Origin: Siphonodentalium dalli
Lineage: Eukaryota > Mollusca > Scaphopoda > Gadilida > Siphonodentaliidae
Assembly (NCBI GenBank): GCA_032622095.1
Contig: CP136069.1
Coordinates: 85,644,958 to 85,708,957 of the forward strand
Length of the DNA: 64,000 nt
Direction: 5' to 3'
Positions within the stretch are counted from its first letter, which is position 1. Each line of letters begins with the position of its first letter. The notes under the pieces are model-generated. The model saw nothing but the letters and a program-made list of their open reading frames with translations. It made no database searches and was not told the origin of the DNA. The position numbers were made by a program, and so were the translations under genes. Positions 1-10,776 of the stretch are shown here, piece after piece.

Positions 1-34
1 GCCAGCATGGATGTACCAATTAAAAACCTTTACC

Positions 35-40
35 TTTATT
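35..40 (-). promoter_or_regulatory. Possible poly(A) signal for the minus-strand gene
   Basis: On the minus strand this hexamer reads AATAAA, about 340 bp past the stop codon at 379-381. It would place the whole palindromic MITE (170-386) in the 3' UTR. The hexamer is common in AT-rich DNA, so this is inference from position only. Confidence 0.25.
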
Positions 41-169
41 CAAGCAGATGTCTGTCCTTGTGCTGATTCTGAGTAAATCGGAACATGTGGAATCAAGAAT
101 GTCGCAATCTTCCAAATTATTATTCTTCACATTCTCAGCAACAATACTACATGAGTCATCAGCTGAGAG

Positions 170-386
170 TACAGTAATGCTCTAATTAATCGACCTCTTA
201 ACCAAAGCAGAATTATGGGTAACTTTTCAGGATTTAGTCGGAAATATGGCTTGTTGCCATTCATCGGAAAGCTCTCCCCGAGAGCTTTCCGATGAATGGC
301 AACAAGCCATATTTCCGACTAAATCCTGAAAAGTTACCCATAATTCTGCTTTGGTTAAGAGGTCGATTAATTAGAGCATTACTGTA
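170..386. mobile_element. Palindromic foldback MITE, TA target site (family 1, copy 1)
   Basis: This is a near-perfect 217-bp palindrome centred near 278, with arms of about 107 bp. It runs from TA+CAGTAATGC to GCATTACTG+TA. Family members start near CAGTAATGCCCTAAATAATC and share an arm containing TTATGGGTAACTTTTCAGG. Eight copies lie in this window. No coding capacity is visible. The duplicated TA and inverted ends fit a Tc1/mariner-like or other TA-inserting DNA transposon, but the mobilising superfamily is not identified. Its right edge overlaps the end of the minus-strand reading frame. Confidence 0.9.
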
Positions 387-976
387 CATTATTAGAACTG
401 TTCATGTTTACGTCAGAACATAATTCAACCTTACTTGTAGAAGAAGGATCATCATATGTGGTGATGTCACAAAACTCCATCGAAGCAAGCTCATTGCATG
501 TGTTAGTAGAATCTGTTTCAGGATTTGGAATAAGTGAATCTGCATGTTTTGAAGATGATCCAGTTGCATTCCCTGCTGTATATGTTTCTACAGGGTTATC
601 GACAATGGTAGTCCCATGAAGAGCAACATTTATGTTTGGATGAACATGCTGCTCATCGCAATTCAGCTTACCAGATTCTTCTAGTACCGAGTGCACTGCT
701 TCTGTTTTTAAGCCTGTGGATGTCATATTATTCCTGTTGTCCATCTTTAACAAGTGTACATCATAAGACTCACAATTATCTGAACACCTCTTCGACAATG
801 AATCACATCTATTGTTAGTCACAAGTATGCTTTCGTTCTGTTTGCCAGAAGACGTTAATATTTGACGAAACACGGACTGAGCACTTTCTGGTTTGTCTAG
901 TTGACTCCTGATGTTCCTTGTTATCTGTGATAGTAGAGAACTTGGCAAAACATTATGCTTTCTTTGATGCAAAACT
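379..976 (-). CDS. Terminal coding exon of an unrecognised minus-strand gene
   Basis: An open frame of about 199 codons follows a good acceptor (pyrimidine-rich tract then TTTTTTAG, AG at 978-977) and ends at TAA (381-379). The product is rich in S, T, N, D and E with scattered cysteines, has no membrane segment, and looks intrinsically disordered. I recognise no domain. The exon begins in phase 1, which matches the donor of the candidate exon at 2456-2624. The last two residues and the stop come from the end of the MITE at 170-386 (GTA CAG TAA), so the original C-terminus was probably different. An alternative is that the MITE edge serves as a splice donor (GTAATG) and the gene continues outside the window. 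Composition and splice sites argue for a real exon; function is unknown. Confidence 0.5.
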
Positions 977-2455
977 AAAAAAGTAAACAAATGTTTAAAT
1001 TCTTGCAGTTAATCATAGTTAAAATAGGAAACAAAATTAAGTACTTCATGATGGCATTACTCAACATAATCAGTGCATGGTGTTTAAAGAATAAATAATA
1101 AAATAAAATCATTATAAAATAAATGTTTGAGCCAAAAATAACCATGTTTAACCATATTACATATAGAATTGCAACATACTTTTTTTTAAATTTTTGCCAT
1201 GATTAAGATGGACACTAACTACCGGTAAACAGTTTTTAATACTGTTTTTGTTATAAAACATTAGTTTGTATGATATTTATAGCCTACTTTAAATCTCAGT
1301 AAATGACTGTTCAAATCTAGAGGTAGCACAATCCCAGTGGGACTAAGGATACCCCCGCAGCTGAAGATCATCGAGCTCAGCATCCATCTTGGATTTTACT
1401 CTTTGCATCACAAAATTCTTTGGCTTGCATTACAACCTGCATCTTTCCGCCATTTGATGGCATCTTCGATGTCATCATTTGAATCTATCGGAAAACCATA
1501 TAGCCACATTTATGAGCAGATCATTTTCAAATTGTACATGTATGTGAAGCTTCATATCTGGGGGGTAATTTGTTCATGTAAGTATCACGTGCTTGGTCGC
1601 GATTAAACCAGACGTCACCTTCTCATATCAATCACGTTCGGTTGATGTTTTCGTCCTTTCTCAAGCAATTGGGTATAGTGTCATATCTATAGACTCTATA
1701 GGTATTTTTATCATGTCACTATCACGGGCTGGTTGGAAACTATACTGAACAGTGCATTACGGCATCATGTTTCAGTCACGGGTGAAATTTGTAGGCTTCT
1801 CGACATAACGGAATGAAACATTGTCATCATATATATGTAAGATATTTATATTACCTCAAAAATATGTAGATGCATATGTTTGAAGTTTTAATATGAAATT
1901 TATAATATTTCCCAAATAATTCTTTGTAAAATAATTTATGGGTGATCTGATGCGTGCATCTTTTTTTTCTTGTATTTATATGGGGATGGAATTCATAGTC
2001 ATATAGTGAGCTAGCATAGCTCATTCATGTTCTTTTTTTGGTGCAGTTATTTGTTTAGGTAAAGAAAACAATAAATCCTCACTTCAATGAGAGATAACAT
2101 GCCGCCATTTTAGAGCAAATTATGACGTAGGTTCCCGGCTCTGTATCTGGAATACCTACAGTAATGTCCTAAGTAATCGACTCCATAACCACAGCAGAAT
2201 TATGGGTAACTTTTCAGGATTTAGTCGGTAATATGGCTTGTTGCCATTCATTGGAAAGCTCTCGGGGAGAGCTTTCCGATGAATGGCAACAAGCCATATT
2301 TCCGACTAAATCCTGAAAAGTTACCCATAATTCTGCTGTGGTTATGGAGTCGATTACTTAGGGCATTACTGTAACTTGAATAGTCTGACTTCAATGACTC
2401 AATGGCCATCATGATATTTTACATGAAACCCAAATACCAATATTGTATTCCCTAC
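977..2455 (-). other. Putative intron of the minus-strand gene
   Basis: Non-coding AT-rich sequence between the two candidate exons. It contains a MITE (2157-2373) and, near 1385-1425, a short dispersed fragment (CATCTTGGATTTTACTCTTT) that recurs at about 13832 and in altered form at 14072. The plus-strand frame at 1337-1606 runs through that repeat and is not convincing coding sequence. Confidence 0.4.
2157..2373. mobile_element. Palindromic MITE (family 1, copy 2)
   Basis: Same length (217 bp) and structure as the copy at 170-386, again bounded by TACAGTAATG and CATTACTGTA. Its outer arms read through AATCGACTCCATAACC and centre on a GAGAGC hairpin. It lies within the putative intron of the minus-strand gene. 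Left and right arms are almost identical, which suggests recent insertion or arm homogenisation. Confidence 0.9.
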
Positions 2456-2624
2456 CATAATTATTGTCTATCTGGAGCTTATCTCTCTGTCCTTCACACA
2501 TCAGCTTCTTTCTAGGAGGGCAAGATGAGACTGCGGTAAGGTCCGCGAGCTTTCTTTTCTTTCTTTCCATAAACTGGAGGCTTCTCTGAGAGAACTTCAG
2601 TAGATGTTGAGGAACCAATCTCAT
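2456..2624 (-). CDS. Candidate upstream exon of the minus-strand gene
   Basis: On the minus strand, an acceptor (CTAAT branch-like word, then TTAATATAG) is followed directly by ATG at 2624. The frame stays open for 56 codons plus one base to a donor G|GTAGGG at 2456/2455. The predicted peptide is basic, with a KKRK cluster and a later PPRKK cluster that could be nuclear-localisation-like. The exon ends in phase 1 and the exon at 976 begins in phase 1, so joining them gives one open frame; that match is the main support. A second frame is also open from the acceptor to a TAG at 2514-2512 and has coding-like composition, so the frame is not certain. Further 5' exons may exist but were not found. 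Confidence 0.4.
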
Positions 2625-3877
2625 CTATATTAATTATTAGCAGATCAATTTTTCTGTATAAATAAATAAATTGAGACTATTATGGTCAAATAAAATGAAT
2701 CATAATTACCAGGAGTCGTAGTTTATATCACAATAAACTAATAATTAACTGGGCTTTAATGGTGTACCACCTTGTTGATAATAACTGTGATTCTCAATAT
2801 GTTTTGCAGTTTGCATCAACAGTGATTATTCTTCAAATCCCCGGAAACCATTTGACTGTATGAAGTGTGAGAAACATTGTAAGTTTATTGGGTTAGTAGT
2901 ATATATGTTAATTGCGCAGATAAGTAAGGACAATGTCAACTGGCATAAAGGACATTGTGATTTGGAACATTTTATTGTCCCCAACTCACTGCAATTAAAG
3001 ATGCATAATGCGATTAAGCACCCCTCATATACTATTTATTTGGATTCGGGGTAAAAAATATTTGATATAGAGAATTATTAGTGGCCCAGCCCAGTAAACA
3101 GTCGACGAGCTCACGGTCTCAGAACAAATTGTGGGCGAAGATGGATAACTCTAAAATCAAGAGGCTTTCTGTTGATAATAAGGCCAAATTTCGTCAAACA
3201 ACATGTTGATAAATAACATATTTCGGGCAATTTTATACTATAGTTGACAATGGTTAGCATTATTTTTGGGCAATTAATCAATTCTGATAACTGAAGTGGC
3301 ATTTTTTAAATGTTGTTGTTGTTGGAATCTGATTATATGAAGACCATCGAATCGGATTGAGTACCTTTAATATAAAAAGTGAAAAAAGAAAATGTCTTTT
3401 CATTCTAAAACATCTATGAACCATATTGTTATACTATATTTGTATATAATGTTTTACTTGTGTGCATCATACATTGTTTTATTCAAGCTTTTACTTTTAG
3501 TGGATTAAATGCCAGCTTGATGATGCCATAAATTTATACTCTGACTACGAACATAGAGGTCATATTCCACACATTCAAAAATGGCAACTTATCGATGTTT
3601 ATAACATTGAACAAACAATGCAGGGAATATATTTCTTTGTTTATACTTGTTCCTTAGCAATCTAATTCACAGTAGGGGTCCCATCTCGAGATTACATGAT
3701 TTCTGTGACTTTTACGATGTCGCAATAAAATTTGAATTGATTACCCAGCAGGAATTCCACAAATGTAAGCGATGCAAATCAAAATCGGCTTAACAAAGTC
3801 TCAAAAATCATGCGATCTCGAGCTGGGACCTTCACCAACTGTGAAATACATTATTAAGAAACAGTTATTATAATAAA
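2625..3877. other. No recognised feature
   Basis: AT-rich sequence with short reading frames on both strands (for example 2860-3054 plus and 3111-3302 minus) lacking family motifs or convincing splice sites. No repeat family recurring elsewhere in the window was seen. Confidence 0.5.
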
Positions 3878-5760
3878 AGGTTGCCGACCACATGTCCCCC
3901 GAAAAGGTGGCTTTTTAATAAGGATAGCTATTTTTAACTCTGTTAAAATTCATCGGACCGTGACAAATTTGAAACCACATACCAAATATCAAGAGATTCA
4001 GTGAATTTAAAAACAATCAGATAACTATTCGAACTTGACCTGTATCTTCATATGATTAATCCTCATACCAAATTAAAAAACAATAAGATTACAAAATAAT
4101 TGGCAAATTCTAAGTCGACAAGGAGCATATTAACTCCAGAAAAAATGGCGGACCGAACCCACATTCAAACTTGACCTGTATTTGGAGCTGATAACCTGAC
4201 ATACCAAATTTGGTTCATATCCGATCACACAAACTAAACATATCATCCAGAAACCTTAGAACAATAACAAAATTTTAAGTCAGAAAGGGGCCATAATGGG
4301 CAGACCAAACCCATACTCGATCTTGATCTGTGTTTTGAGCTGATAAACTCACAAACTAAATTTGGTTTCGATCTGATAGCCCAAAATAAAGTTCTCAATA
4401 GGCAGGGTTTCCGCCAGGCCGGCTGCGGGTCCGTCCCACGGACCCATTCCCCCCATCGGTTGTTGCATGAAATCCCGCTCACACACAAATAAATGACGCT
4501 ATTAAAAACTTTTTCAATCTTGTCTGTGTCGACAGGCTATATATCTACACTTATTTTTATTAATATTGACAAAATGAAATCGACACAGTCCATCTCCCGA
4601 AAAAACAATAAGAAAGAGCGTGTCAAATAGCGACATTATTGAGAACACCATTCATTTGAGCCATCTTACATGCATGGAGGATAAACAAGTCCTCAAGCAC
4701 AATAATCAACGACGCACATGTTCACATTTCCCGCCAAAAACTCAATTATATTTTATAACACGTTGGCTAAAACTCTGTTCTATAGCTGCGGTCATCAGTT
4801 GTTGGACTAATACCTACTATTGAACAAGCTACGCGTTCTGGGTAAAAAAATTCTCTACCATTCGTATTTCGCCACTATAAATATCTCCTGCAGTATGATG
4901 TCATCGCGCACAAATAGTTTTACGATTGACAGAATATAACATCCTGTCAGTTTCATTTTCATGGACGCTACTTGAAATTCTAAGAAATACGTTATTCAAT
5001 TCTCCTTGCTAGGTATTAATGGTCAATGTGTAGATGCTTTTTAGTGTTTAGATTCATTATACCTGTTGGAATCTTATTGTATGTTATAAATTTGTAAAAC
5101 ACTGTATTAAACACGTAGCTCGTTCATGTATATAGTCTTCAATCAGACGGCTGTCTTACGTACGTAATTAAATGACTAACTATTTGGATACCATCAACAG
5201 AATTAATTCATCCATGGAAATGATCGACTTGCATAATATACGTAGCTTTGTGGCACACTCAGGTGCAAGGAAATAGCTTCTTTTCAGTGTCAAATAAACA
5301 AAATTTCGTCCGACAGGACGAACCATGGTCGTCCCGTCGCGTTATGTGTTTTCCCCAATACGGACTCATTAATTGCCCCCTGGTGGAAACCCTGCAATAG
5401 GAAACTTTACACTAGAATGGACAACAGATTCTAAGTTGAAAAGGGGTCATAACTCCATCAAAAATGGGTGGACTGAAACCCATATTCGAACCTGATCTGG
5501 GTTTTGAGCTGATAAACTTACATACCAAATTTGGTTTAGATCCAAAAGCCCAAAATAAAATTCTCATCCAGAAATTTTCCACACAGACAGACAGACAGAT
5601 TCTAAGTCGAAAAGGGGCCACAATTCTGGCACAAAAGGGCAGATCGAACCCATATTCGTACTGGACCAGTGTTTTGAGCTGGTAAACTCACATACTAAAT
5701 TTGGTTTTTATCCGATAACCCAAAATAAAGTTATCATTCGAACTTTCAATAAGGATGGAC
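3878..5760 (+). repeat. Pearl-like tandem repeat element (family F), split by a hAT-like insertion
   Basis: Begins with AAGGTTGCCGACCACATGTC followed by CCCCGAAAAGGTGGC and continues as imperfect units of about 170 bp. Each unit carries ACCAAATTTGGTTT, a GGGCCATAA segment, a CCCATATTCGAAC-type segment and a CATCCAGAAA segment. The array is interrupted at 4403-5394 by a hAT-like element and resumes at 5402. A reverse-oriented relative lies at 12180-14843. Tandem units of this size behind a defined end sequence are the architecture of bivalve pearl/Helentron-associated elements; assignment rests on structure, not on a rolling-circle helicase gene. Confidence 0.6.
4403..5394 (+). mobile_element. 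Non-autonomous hAT-like DNA transposon (family D, copy 1)
   Basis: Terminal inverted repeats CAGGGTTTCCGCCAGG at the left and its near-perfect complement (CCTGGTGGAAACCCTG) at the right define a 992-bp element. It is flanked by a 7-bp duplication CAATAGG (4396-4402 and 5395-5401). CAGGG termini are typical of hAT elements, whose duplications are normally 8 bp; extending this one to 8 gives one mismatch. It sits inside the family F array. No transposase frame is visible. A longer copy lies in opposite orientation at 15464-16847. Confidence 0.75.
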
Positions 5761-6119
5761 AGACCAATAGAGTATAAACGCTAGTAACACAGCACAATCA
5801 GATTGCACTCACACTTGGCAGAAAATTAGCATGGTCTGATGGGGTCGATCTGTGATTGGTTTTTCAAATGGTGAGATGTGTCTATCTACATGTATACCTG
5901 AGGTAAATCATATTGAATGGCAAAAGTTGATTTGAGGGAAATTTATTCACTTTTATATACATTCTACATCTATACCAAATGTGATTCAACAGTTCTGTTT
6001 AAGGTTTTATACATTTTATAATACAATTTATTATACCAAAAACTGTTGTCCGAGCTTGGCGATGATTAAAAACACCACCTCGACAGCAAACAACAAGAGA
6101 TTGCACCAGCAGTGCTGAC
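5761..6119. other. No recognised feature
   Basis: Transitional sequence between two tandem-repeat elements; nothing coding and no internal repeat recognised. Confidence 0.5.
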
Positions 6120-6972
6120 ATACCCTCATGGTGGCAAATTCAAACCGACAAAGTATGGGTGAGATATCTGCTTGGATGTGAAAATTTTCTTTAAAAACCC
6201 AACATTTTCACACAAATAAAGATAAATAACTGTAGAACGGAAAACATGAACAAATCAATTGAACATTCAAATAATTGCCATCATAATAGTGAATATCCAT
6301 ACCAAATTTCATTGATATCCGTCAATGGGTGGTGGAGATATGGAAAAAAACCAACACTTCCAAATCTACAAAGAAGAATAACTCTAGAATGGAAAACCAA
6401 AAAAAATAAACACTCAATAAAATGATTGAACACTCAATTGGTTGCCCTCATAGTAGTGAACATCCATACCAAATTTCATTGAGATTCATTAACCGGTGGT
6501 GGAGATATCTGCTCGGATGGACAAAAAAAACAACATTTCCAGATAAACAAAGATGAATAACACTAGAAATGAAAAATCCGGAAAAAACGATTTCAGACCA
6601 CTCCATTGAATGCCCTCATAGTAGTGAATAACCATACCAAATTTCATTGAGATTCATCAACCGGTGGTGGAGATATTTGCTTGGACAGACAAAAAACAAT
6701 TTTCCAGATAAACAAAGATGAATTACTCTAAAACGGGAAATGCAGAAAAAAAGATTGAACACTCCGTTGATAGCCTCATAGTAATGAACATCCATACCAA
6801 ATTTCATTCAGATCCGACAACTGGTGTTTCAGATATCTGTCCGGACGGACAGACGGAACAAACAGAGGGATAGATGTCTGGATGGATGGACGGAAGGATG
6901 GAATGACATATAGATGGACAAAGTTAATCCAGTATACCCCCCATTCTCGTTGAGAGAGGGGGTATAGTTAGA
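6120..6972 (-). repeat. Tandem array of about 160-170 bp units with terminal hairpin
   Basis: Four to five imperfect units share CATACCAAATTTCATTGAGA, CGGTGGTGGAGATATCTGC, a run of A with CCAGATAAACAAAGATGAAT, and CCCTCATAGTAGTGAA. The right end carries GACGGACAGACGG-type microsatellite sequence and then a hairpin TATACCCCCC...GGGGGTATA at about 6936-6967. Read on the minus strand this gives hairpin, microsatellite, then tandem units: the pearl-like order. Confidence 0.65.
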
Positions 6973-7420
6973 ACAAGGAAACTTTCAAATACTGATGTAT
7001 AGGCCTAGCCCTGTTAAAACAGTAATGATTGACTTCAGGCTGAGCCAACAGAAACACTGAGGTGAAAAGAAATTACATCGGCTATTTTTTAGGGGCAGTC
7101 AGGATAGGGGAAATTAACACACACATTATTCATTTTGGCCTATATTGCAGCTTTAATATGAAGAATTTGTATTTGTAAATAACTGTTTCTATGATATCAA
7201 AGCTATGGGAGGCCAAATTTACTTTTAATAATTATTTGCGCTTAATTGAGTGTATGACTAATATAATAGTCTGCTTTTAGAAAACATAAAACAAGCAGCC
7301 CGCGTTAACCTGATTATGAACCTCAGTTGATCTTTGAGGGGTGGCCTTCGAACTGAAAACTTGTTTTGACATACATGTATATTGTGCTTTCACGCAATTC
7401 AATTCCATGCAAATTAAGCG
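6973..7420. other. No recognised feature
   Basis: Non-repetitive AT-rich spacer up to the target site of the satellite-bearing transposon. No coding signal seen. Confidence 0.5.
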
Positions 7421-7426
7421 CAATAG

Positions 7427-8509
7427 TATGGAGCCCCGGAGGTGACATCCGAATTTTTTATTTTAAGTCGTGGCCACGAGAATAAAGTCGTGGCCACGAG
7501 AATATGAAGTCGTGGCCACGAGCATATGAAGTCGTGGCCACGAGAATATGAGGTCGTGGCCACGAGACTACGAAGTCGTGGCCACGAGAATAAGGTCGTG
7601 GCCACGAGAATATGGTCGTGGCCACGAGAATAAAGTCGTGGGCACGAGAATAAAGTCGTGGCCACGAGAATATGGTCGTGGCCACGAGAATAAAGTCGTG
7701 GCCACGAGAATAATGTCGTGGCCACGAGAATATTCTCGTGGCCACGAGAATATGGTCGTGGCCACGACATTATTCTCGTGCCCACGACATTATTCTCGTG
7801 CCCACGACTTTATTCTCGTGCCCACGACTTTATTCTCGTGCCCACGACTTTATTCTCGTGGCCACGACTTCATATTCTCGTGGCCACAACTTCACATTCT
7901 CGTGGCCACGACTTTATTCTCGTGGCCACGACCATATTCTCGTGGCCACGACTTTATTCTCGTGCCCACGACTTTATTCTCGTGCCCACGACTTTATTCT
8001 CGTGGCCACGACTTCATATTCTCGTGGCCACGACTTCATAGTCTCGTGGCCACGACTTCACATTCTCGTGGCCACGACTTTATTCTCGTGGCCACGACCA
8101 TATTCTCGTGGCCACGACTTTATTCTCGTGCCCACGACTTTATTCTCGTGCCCACGACTTTATTCTCGTGGCCACGACTTCATATTCTCGTGGCCACGAC
8201 TTCATAGTCTCGTGGCCACGACTTCATATTCTCGTGGCCACGACTATATTCTCGTGGCCACGACATTATTCTCGTGGCCACGACTTTATGCTCGTGGCCA
8301 CGACTTTATTCTCGTGGCCACGACATTATTCTCGTGCCCACGACTTTATTCTCGTGGCCACGACTTTATTCTCGTGCCCACGACTTCGTAGTCTCGTGGC
8401 CACGACCTCATATGCTCGTGGCCACGACTTCATATTCTCGTGGCCACGATTTTATTCTCGTGGCCACGACTTAAAAACAAAATTCGGATGTCACCTCCGG
8501 GGCTCCATA
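7427..8509. mobile_element. TIR DNA transposon filled with an inverted satellite array
   Basis: The ends are inverted repeats of about 30 bp starting TATGGAGCCCCGGAGGTGAC and continuing ATCCGAATTTT, followed on each side by the TTTTAAGTCGTGG junction with the array. Direct repeats CAATAG at 7421-7426 and 8510-8515 look like a 6-bp target-site duplication. Apart from the two ends, the element consists of satellite units. No transposase gene is present. The superfamily is uncertain: a 6-bp duplication is unusual, and if the terminal TA belongs to the target the duplication would be longer. Confidence 0.8.
7466..8472. repeat. Minisatellite of about 17-20 bp that flips orientation
   Basis: About 50 units of GTCGTGGCCACGAGAATAAA type. 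From 7466 to about 7735 the units run in one orientation (GTCGTGGCCACGAG). From about 7775 to 8472 they run reversed (CTCGTGGCCACGAC), with a short mixed zone between. Each unit also contains a palindromic core CGTGGCCACG; variants have CCCACG or GGGCACG. Spacers vary (AATAAA, AATATGA, AATATG, AATAAT). Since a 20-bp period has no stop in most frames, long overlapping frames appear on both strands with repeating SWPRLYSRGHD-like peptides; I take these as artefacts. Confidence 0.9.
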
Positions 8510-8515
8510 CAATAG

Positions 8516-9224
8516 GGTAGAGATGGAAGTCATAATAAATGTGAAAAGGGCCTCCCATACACAATGGAGTAACCTCCCAGTGTCCCCATGATCACAAAGA
8601 GGCCATGCAGAAATGTCCAAAATTTGGCTAAAAAAGTGTCAAGACTCAAGTTCGGAAGTCGTGCAAATATGACAATGTCATGCATGTACTAAAATAAGTG
8701 ACTAACTTATTACATCAACTGGCCCTTAGAATACAGTGTAAAAGTTTAAAATAGCAGACAAGATAGAATTTGGAAATGGCATATCATGATATTATGAAGT
8801 TGTTGTTGTTGTATTTGATCACTATTTCGTTGATTCAAGGTCCCTGGTGCTGTAATAATTTGCTTGACCCTCGGTACATTAAATACTAGATGCTGTCATC
8901 GGTGCTTTAAAAAGTTATTTTTACTTGACGATAAGTTTTCTTTGAGGGGAAGTTCTGACGCGAAATTAGAAGACATTAATGATTAAAACTATGACAGATA
9001 ACTCTACTTCAAAGATAATCTCAATCGGCAAAGCTCGCCAGTTTAAAGATCAAGTATCAAACTATGGCCGAGGACTGACGATGAGGCACGAATGTCAAAT
9101 TACATAAGTTCTGCGAAAGAACCACAGGCATCGGGGAATATTAAACAAATTTATAATGTACCGTTATTTATAATATAGTATATAATGTTTTATTGTTGGT
9201 AGTTCAAATTTACCCGACTTTACA
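8516..9224. other. No recognised feature
   Basis: Low-copy AT-rich sequence between the satellite transposon and a possible promoter. No supported gene or repeat. Confidence 0.5.
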
Positions 9225-9365
9225 GTACGCGCACCTTGCATGGGGCCAATCACGTGACTTTGCTTCTGTTGATGGCGCTGATTTGTCGCAATTTAAAAGT
9301 CAACTACGGGAGTTGAACTTCGTTTTCTCAACTTTTCGTTGGAAATTATACAAAATGTGTTACTG
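9225..9365 (+). promoter_or_regulatory. Possible promoter with short first exon
   Basis: A stretch with more G+C and CpG than its surroundings carries CCAAT (9246-9250) directly followed by CACGTGAC (9251-9258, a USF/E-box-like word). About 100 bp downstream an ATG (9355) is followed after 11 bases by a strong donor-like G|GTAAGG (9365/9366). No downstream exon could be linked to it. This is inference from short motifs only. Confidence 0.25.
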
Positions 9366-9689
9366 GTAAGGATGTTTATATTCTATAATAACACGAATAT
9401 AACTTTTCTTCATCAATTTATATTCTAAGCCGTTTGTTTTCGATGTTTTGGAGTTATTCTAACTGTCTAGACTAAAGTTAATGACATGTTTTTTCTTCTT
9501 CACTTTTTCGACTTGGCCTGTAAACTTGACGTTCATAATTATCTCTGTTAGAATAGTCGGGTCCACAGCTCAATTCGACAGCACCTGGTAACTTTGAATA
9601 GATGCCTGAGTAGAGATTCATGTCAATTATTACCACTTTAGAGGGCGTTATCTAGTAGATTAAAGGTATTTTAACATACAACACCCCCC

Positions 9690-9725
9690 CCCCCCCCACA
9701 ACCCACACACACCACCCCCACAAAT
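9690..9725. repeat. C-rich low-complexity tract
   Basis: A run of C followed by CACACACACC-type sequence; simple low-complexity DNA with no other signal. Confidence 0.8.
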
Positions 9726-9767
9726 AAGGGTCCACAATTTTTAGGCGAAGTTGATTGGAAGTGGGCT

Positions 9768-9805
9768 GCGGGCATTAATGAATCTTTGTTTTCATTAACG
9801 CCCGC
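9768..9805. repeat. Short perfect-stem hairpin
   Basis: GCGGGCATTAATGAA pairs with TTCATTAACGCCCGC across a short loop, with one bulge. It may be a remnant of a larger foldback: related inverted words (ATTAACGGCCC and GGGCCGTTATT) occur at 10808-10923. Confidence 0.5.
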
Positions 9806-9872
9806 TGTCCGCTTACTCTGTTAATTAATTCACCGATCACATGATCACACAAGGACGGAGTGGTAATAATAG

Positions 9873-10776
9873 TAGGGGAAACTGGGGTGGAGTGGGACAG
9901 TGGGTACTGTGGGACAATGGAGATAACTCCATAACATCGATGATTTACCTCATCTGTATGGATTCATTTGATGCTCATAAGATTTCCCATGCACATACAT
10001 GTATGACATGAATCAAACGTGTCGCAAGCATATTCAATTTTTTATGTAAAAAAAGGGGTTTTTATGGAATCTGAGCAATTTTTTTCCGAACACAACATTT
10101 TGAAATATTCAAAGTACATATGAGAGATATTTTCTTATCGACTCTGAGCTCTGAAACAACTGTGTTTAAGCTTCAAATTGCATTTCTGTTTCAAAAGTTT
10201 AGCATAGGCATGTTGCTAGAATATTGAATCAACCGATACATGACCATGTCGGGGTAGAGTGGGACATATGGCTTGGTGTACATTGGGACGGTTAGTTACA
10301 GTAATGTAGAGTTGAGCAGATCTTTGGAAAATACCATTCCTGGTTGTTTTTTAATTATTTTGTCAGATTAGAATTGGGCCCTATGGATCGACACTGTGTC
10401 CCACTCCTCCCCGATTGAGTGGAAGTATCAATAAAACCTTATGTTTCAACTATATAAATGTGTGTTACCATATAACGAATTTCTCTCTTTGAATGAATAA
10501 CTGTTTCGGTTGTTGTTATGGGGTATGTTATTGAATGCCAATGGGTGACCCACTGTACCCCATGACCCGGGGAAGTGTGGGACATTTGGGTACCGGTACC
10601 TTGTTTAAGTTGCCAGCATGGGAAATATATCAAGTTGGTAATGGTATACACTGTCATATTAGTTGCGGTAATCAATTATGTATAAATCTTACACAAAACA
10701 ACAGTTGGATATGTAGCACAAATTGAGTTCTGGGCCTTGGAAGAACAAATGTCCCACTCCACCTCAGTTCCCCCTA
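9873..10776. mobile_element. Non-autonomous TIR element with GGAGTGGGACA termini
   Basis: Left end TAGGGGAAACTGGGGTGGAG then TGGGACA; right end is the near-complement (TGTCCCACTCCACCTCAGTT then CCCCCTA). The inverted ends are about 27 bp and the element about 904 bp. Internal words GGGTAGAGTGGGACATATGG and CCCACTCCTCCCCGATTGAG echo the termini. Both flanks are TAATA-rich, so the exact target duplication cannot be fixed. No coding frame with family motifs is present. Confidence 0.65.

Noticed and set aside
1337-1606. 89-codon plus-strand frame
   Set aside because: Contains a dispersed non-coding fragment also at about 13832 and 14072.
7414-8515. Long overlapping reading frames on both strands with repeating SWPRLYSRGHD-like peptides
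   Set aside because: They arise from a satellite of about 20 bp lacking stop codons in most frames; frames exist on both strands and in several phases with no splice or start context.
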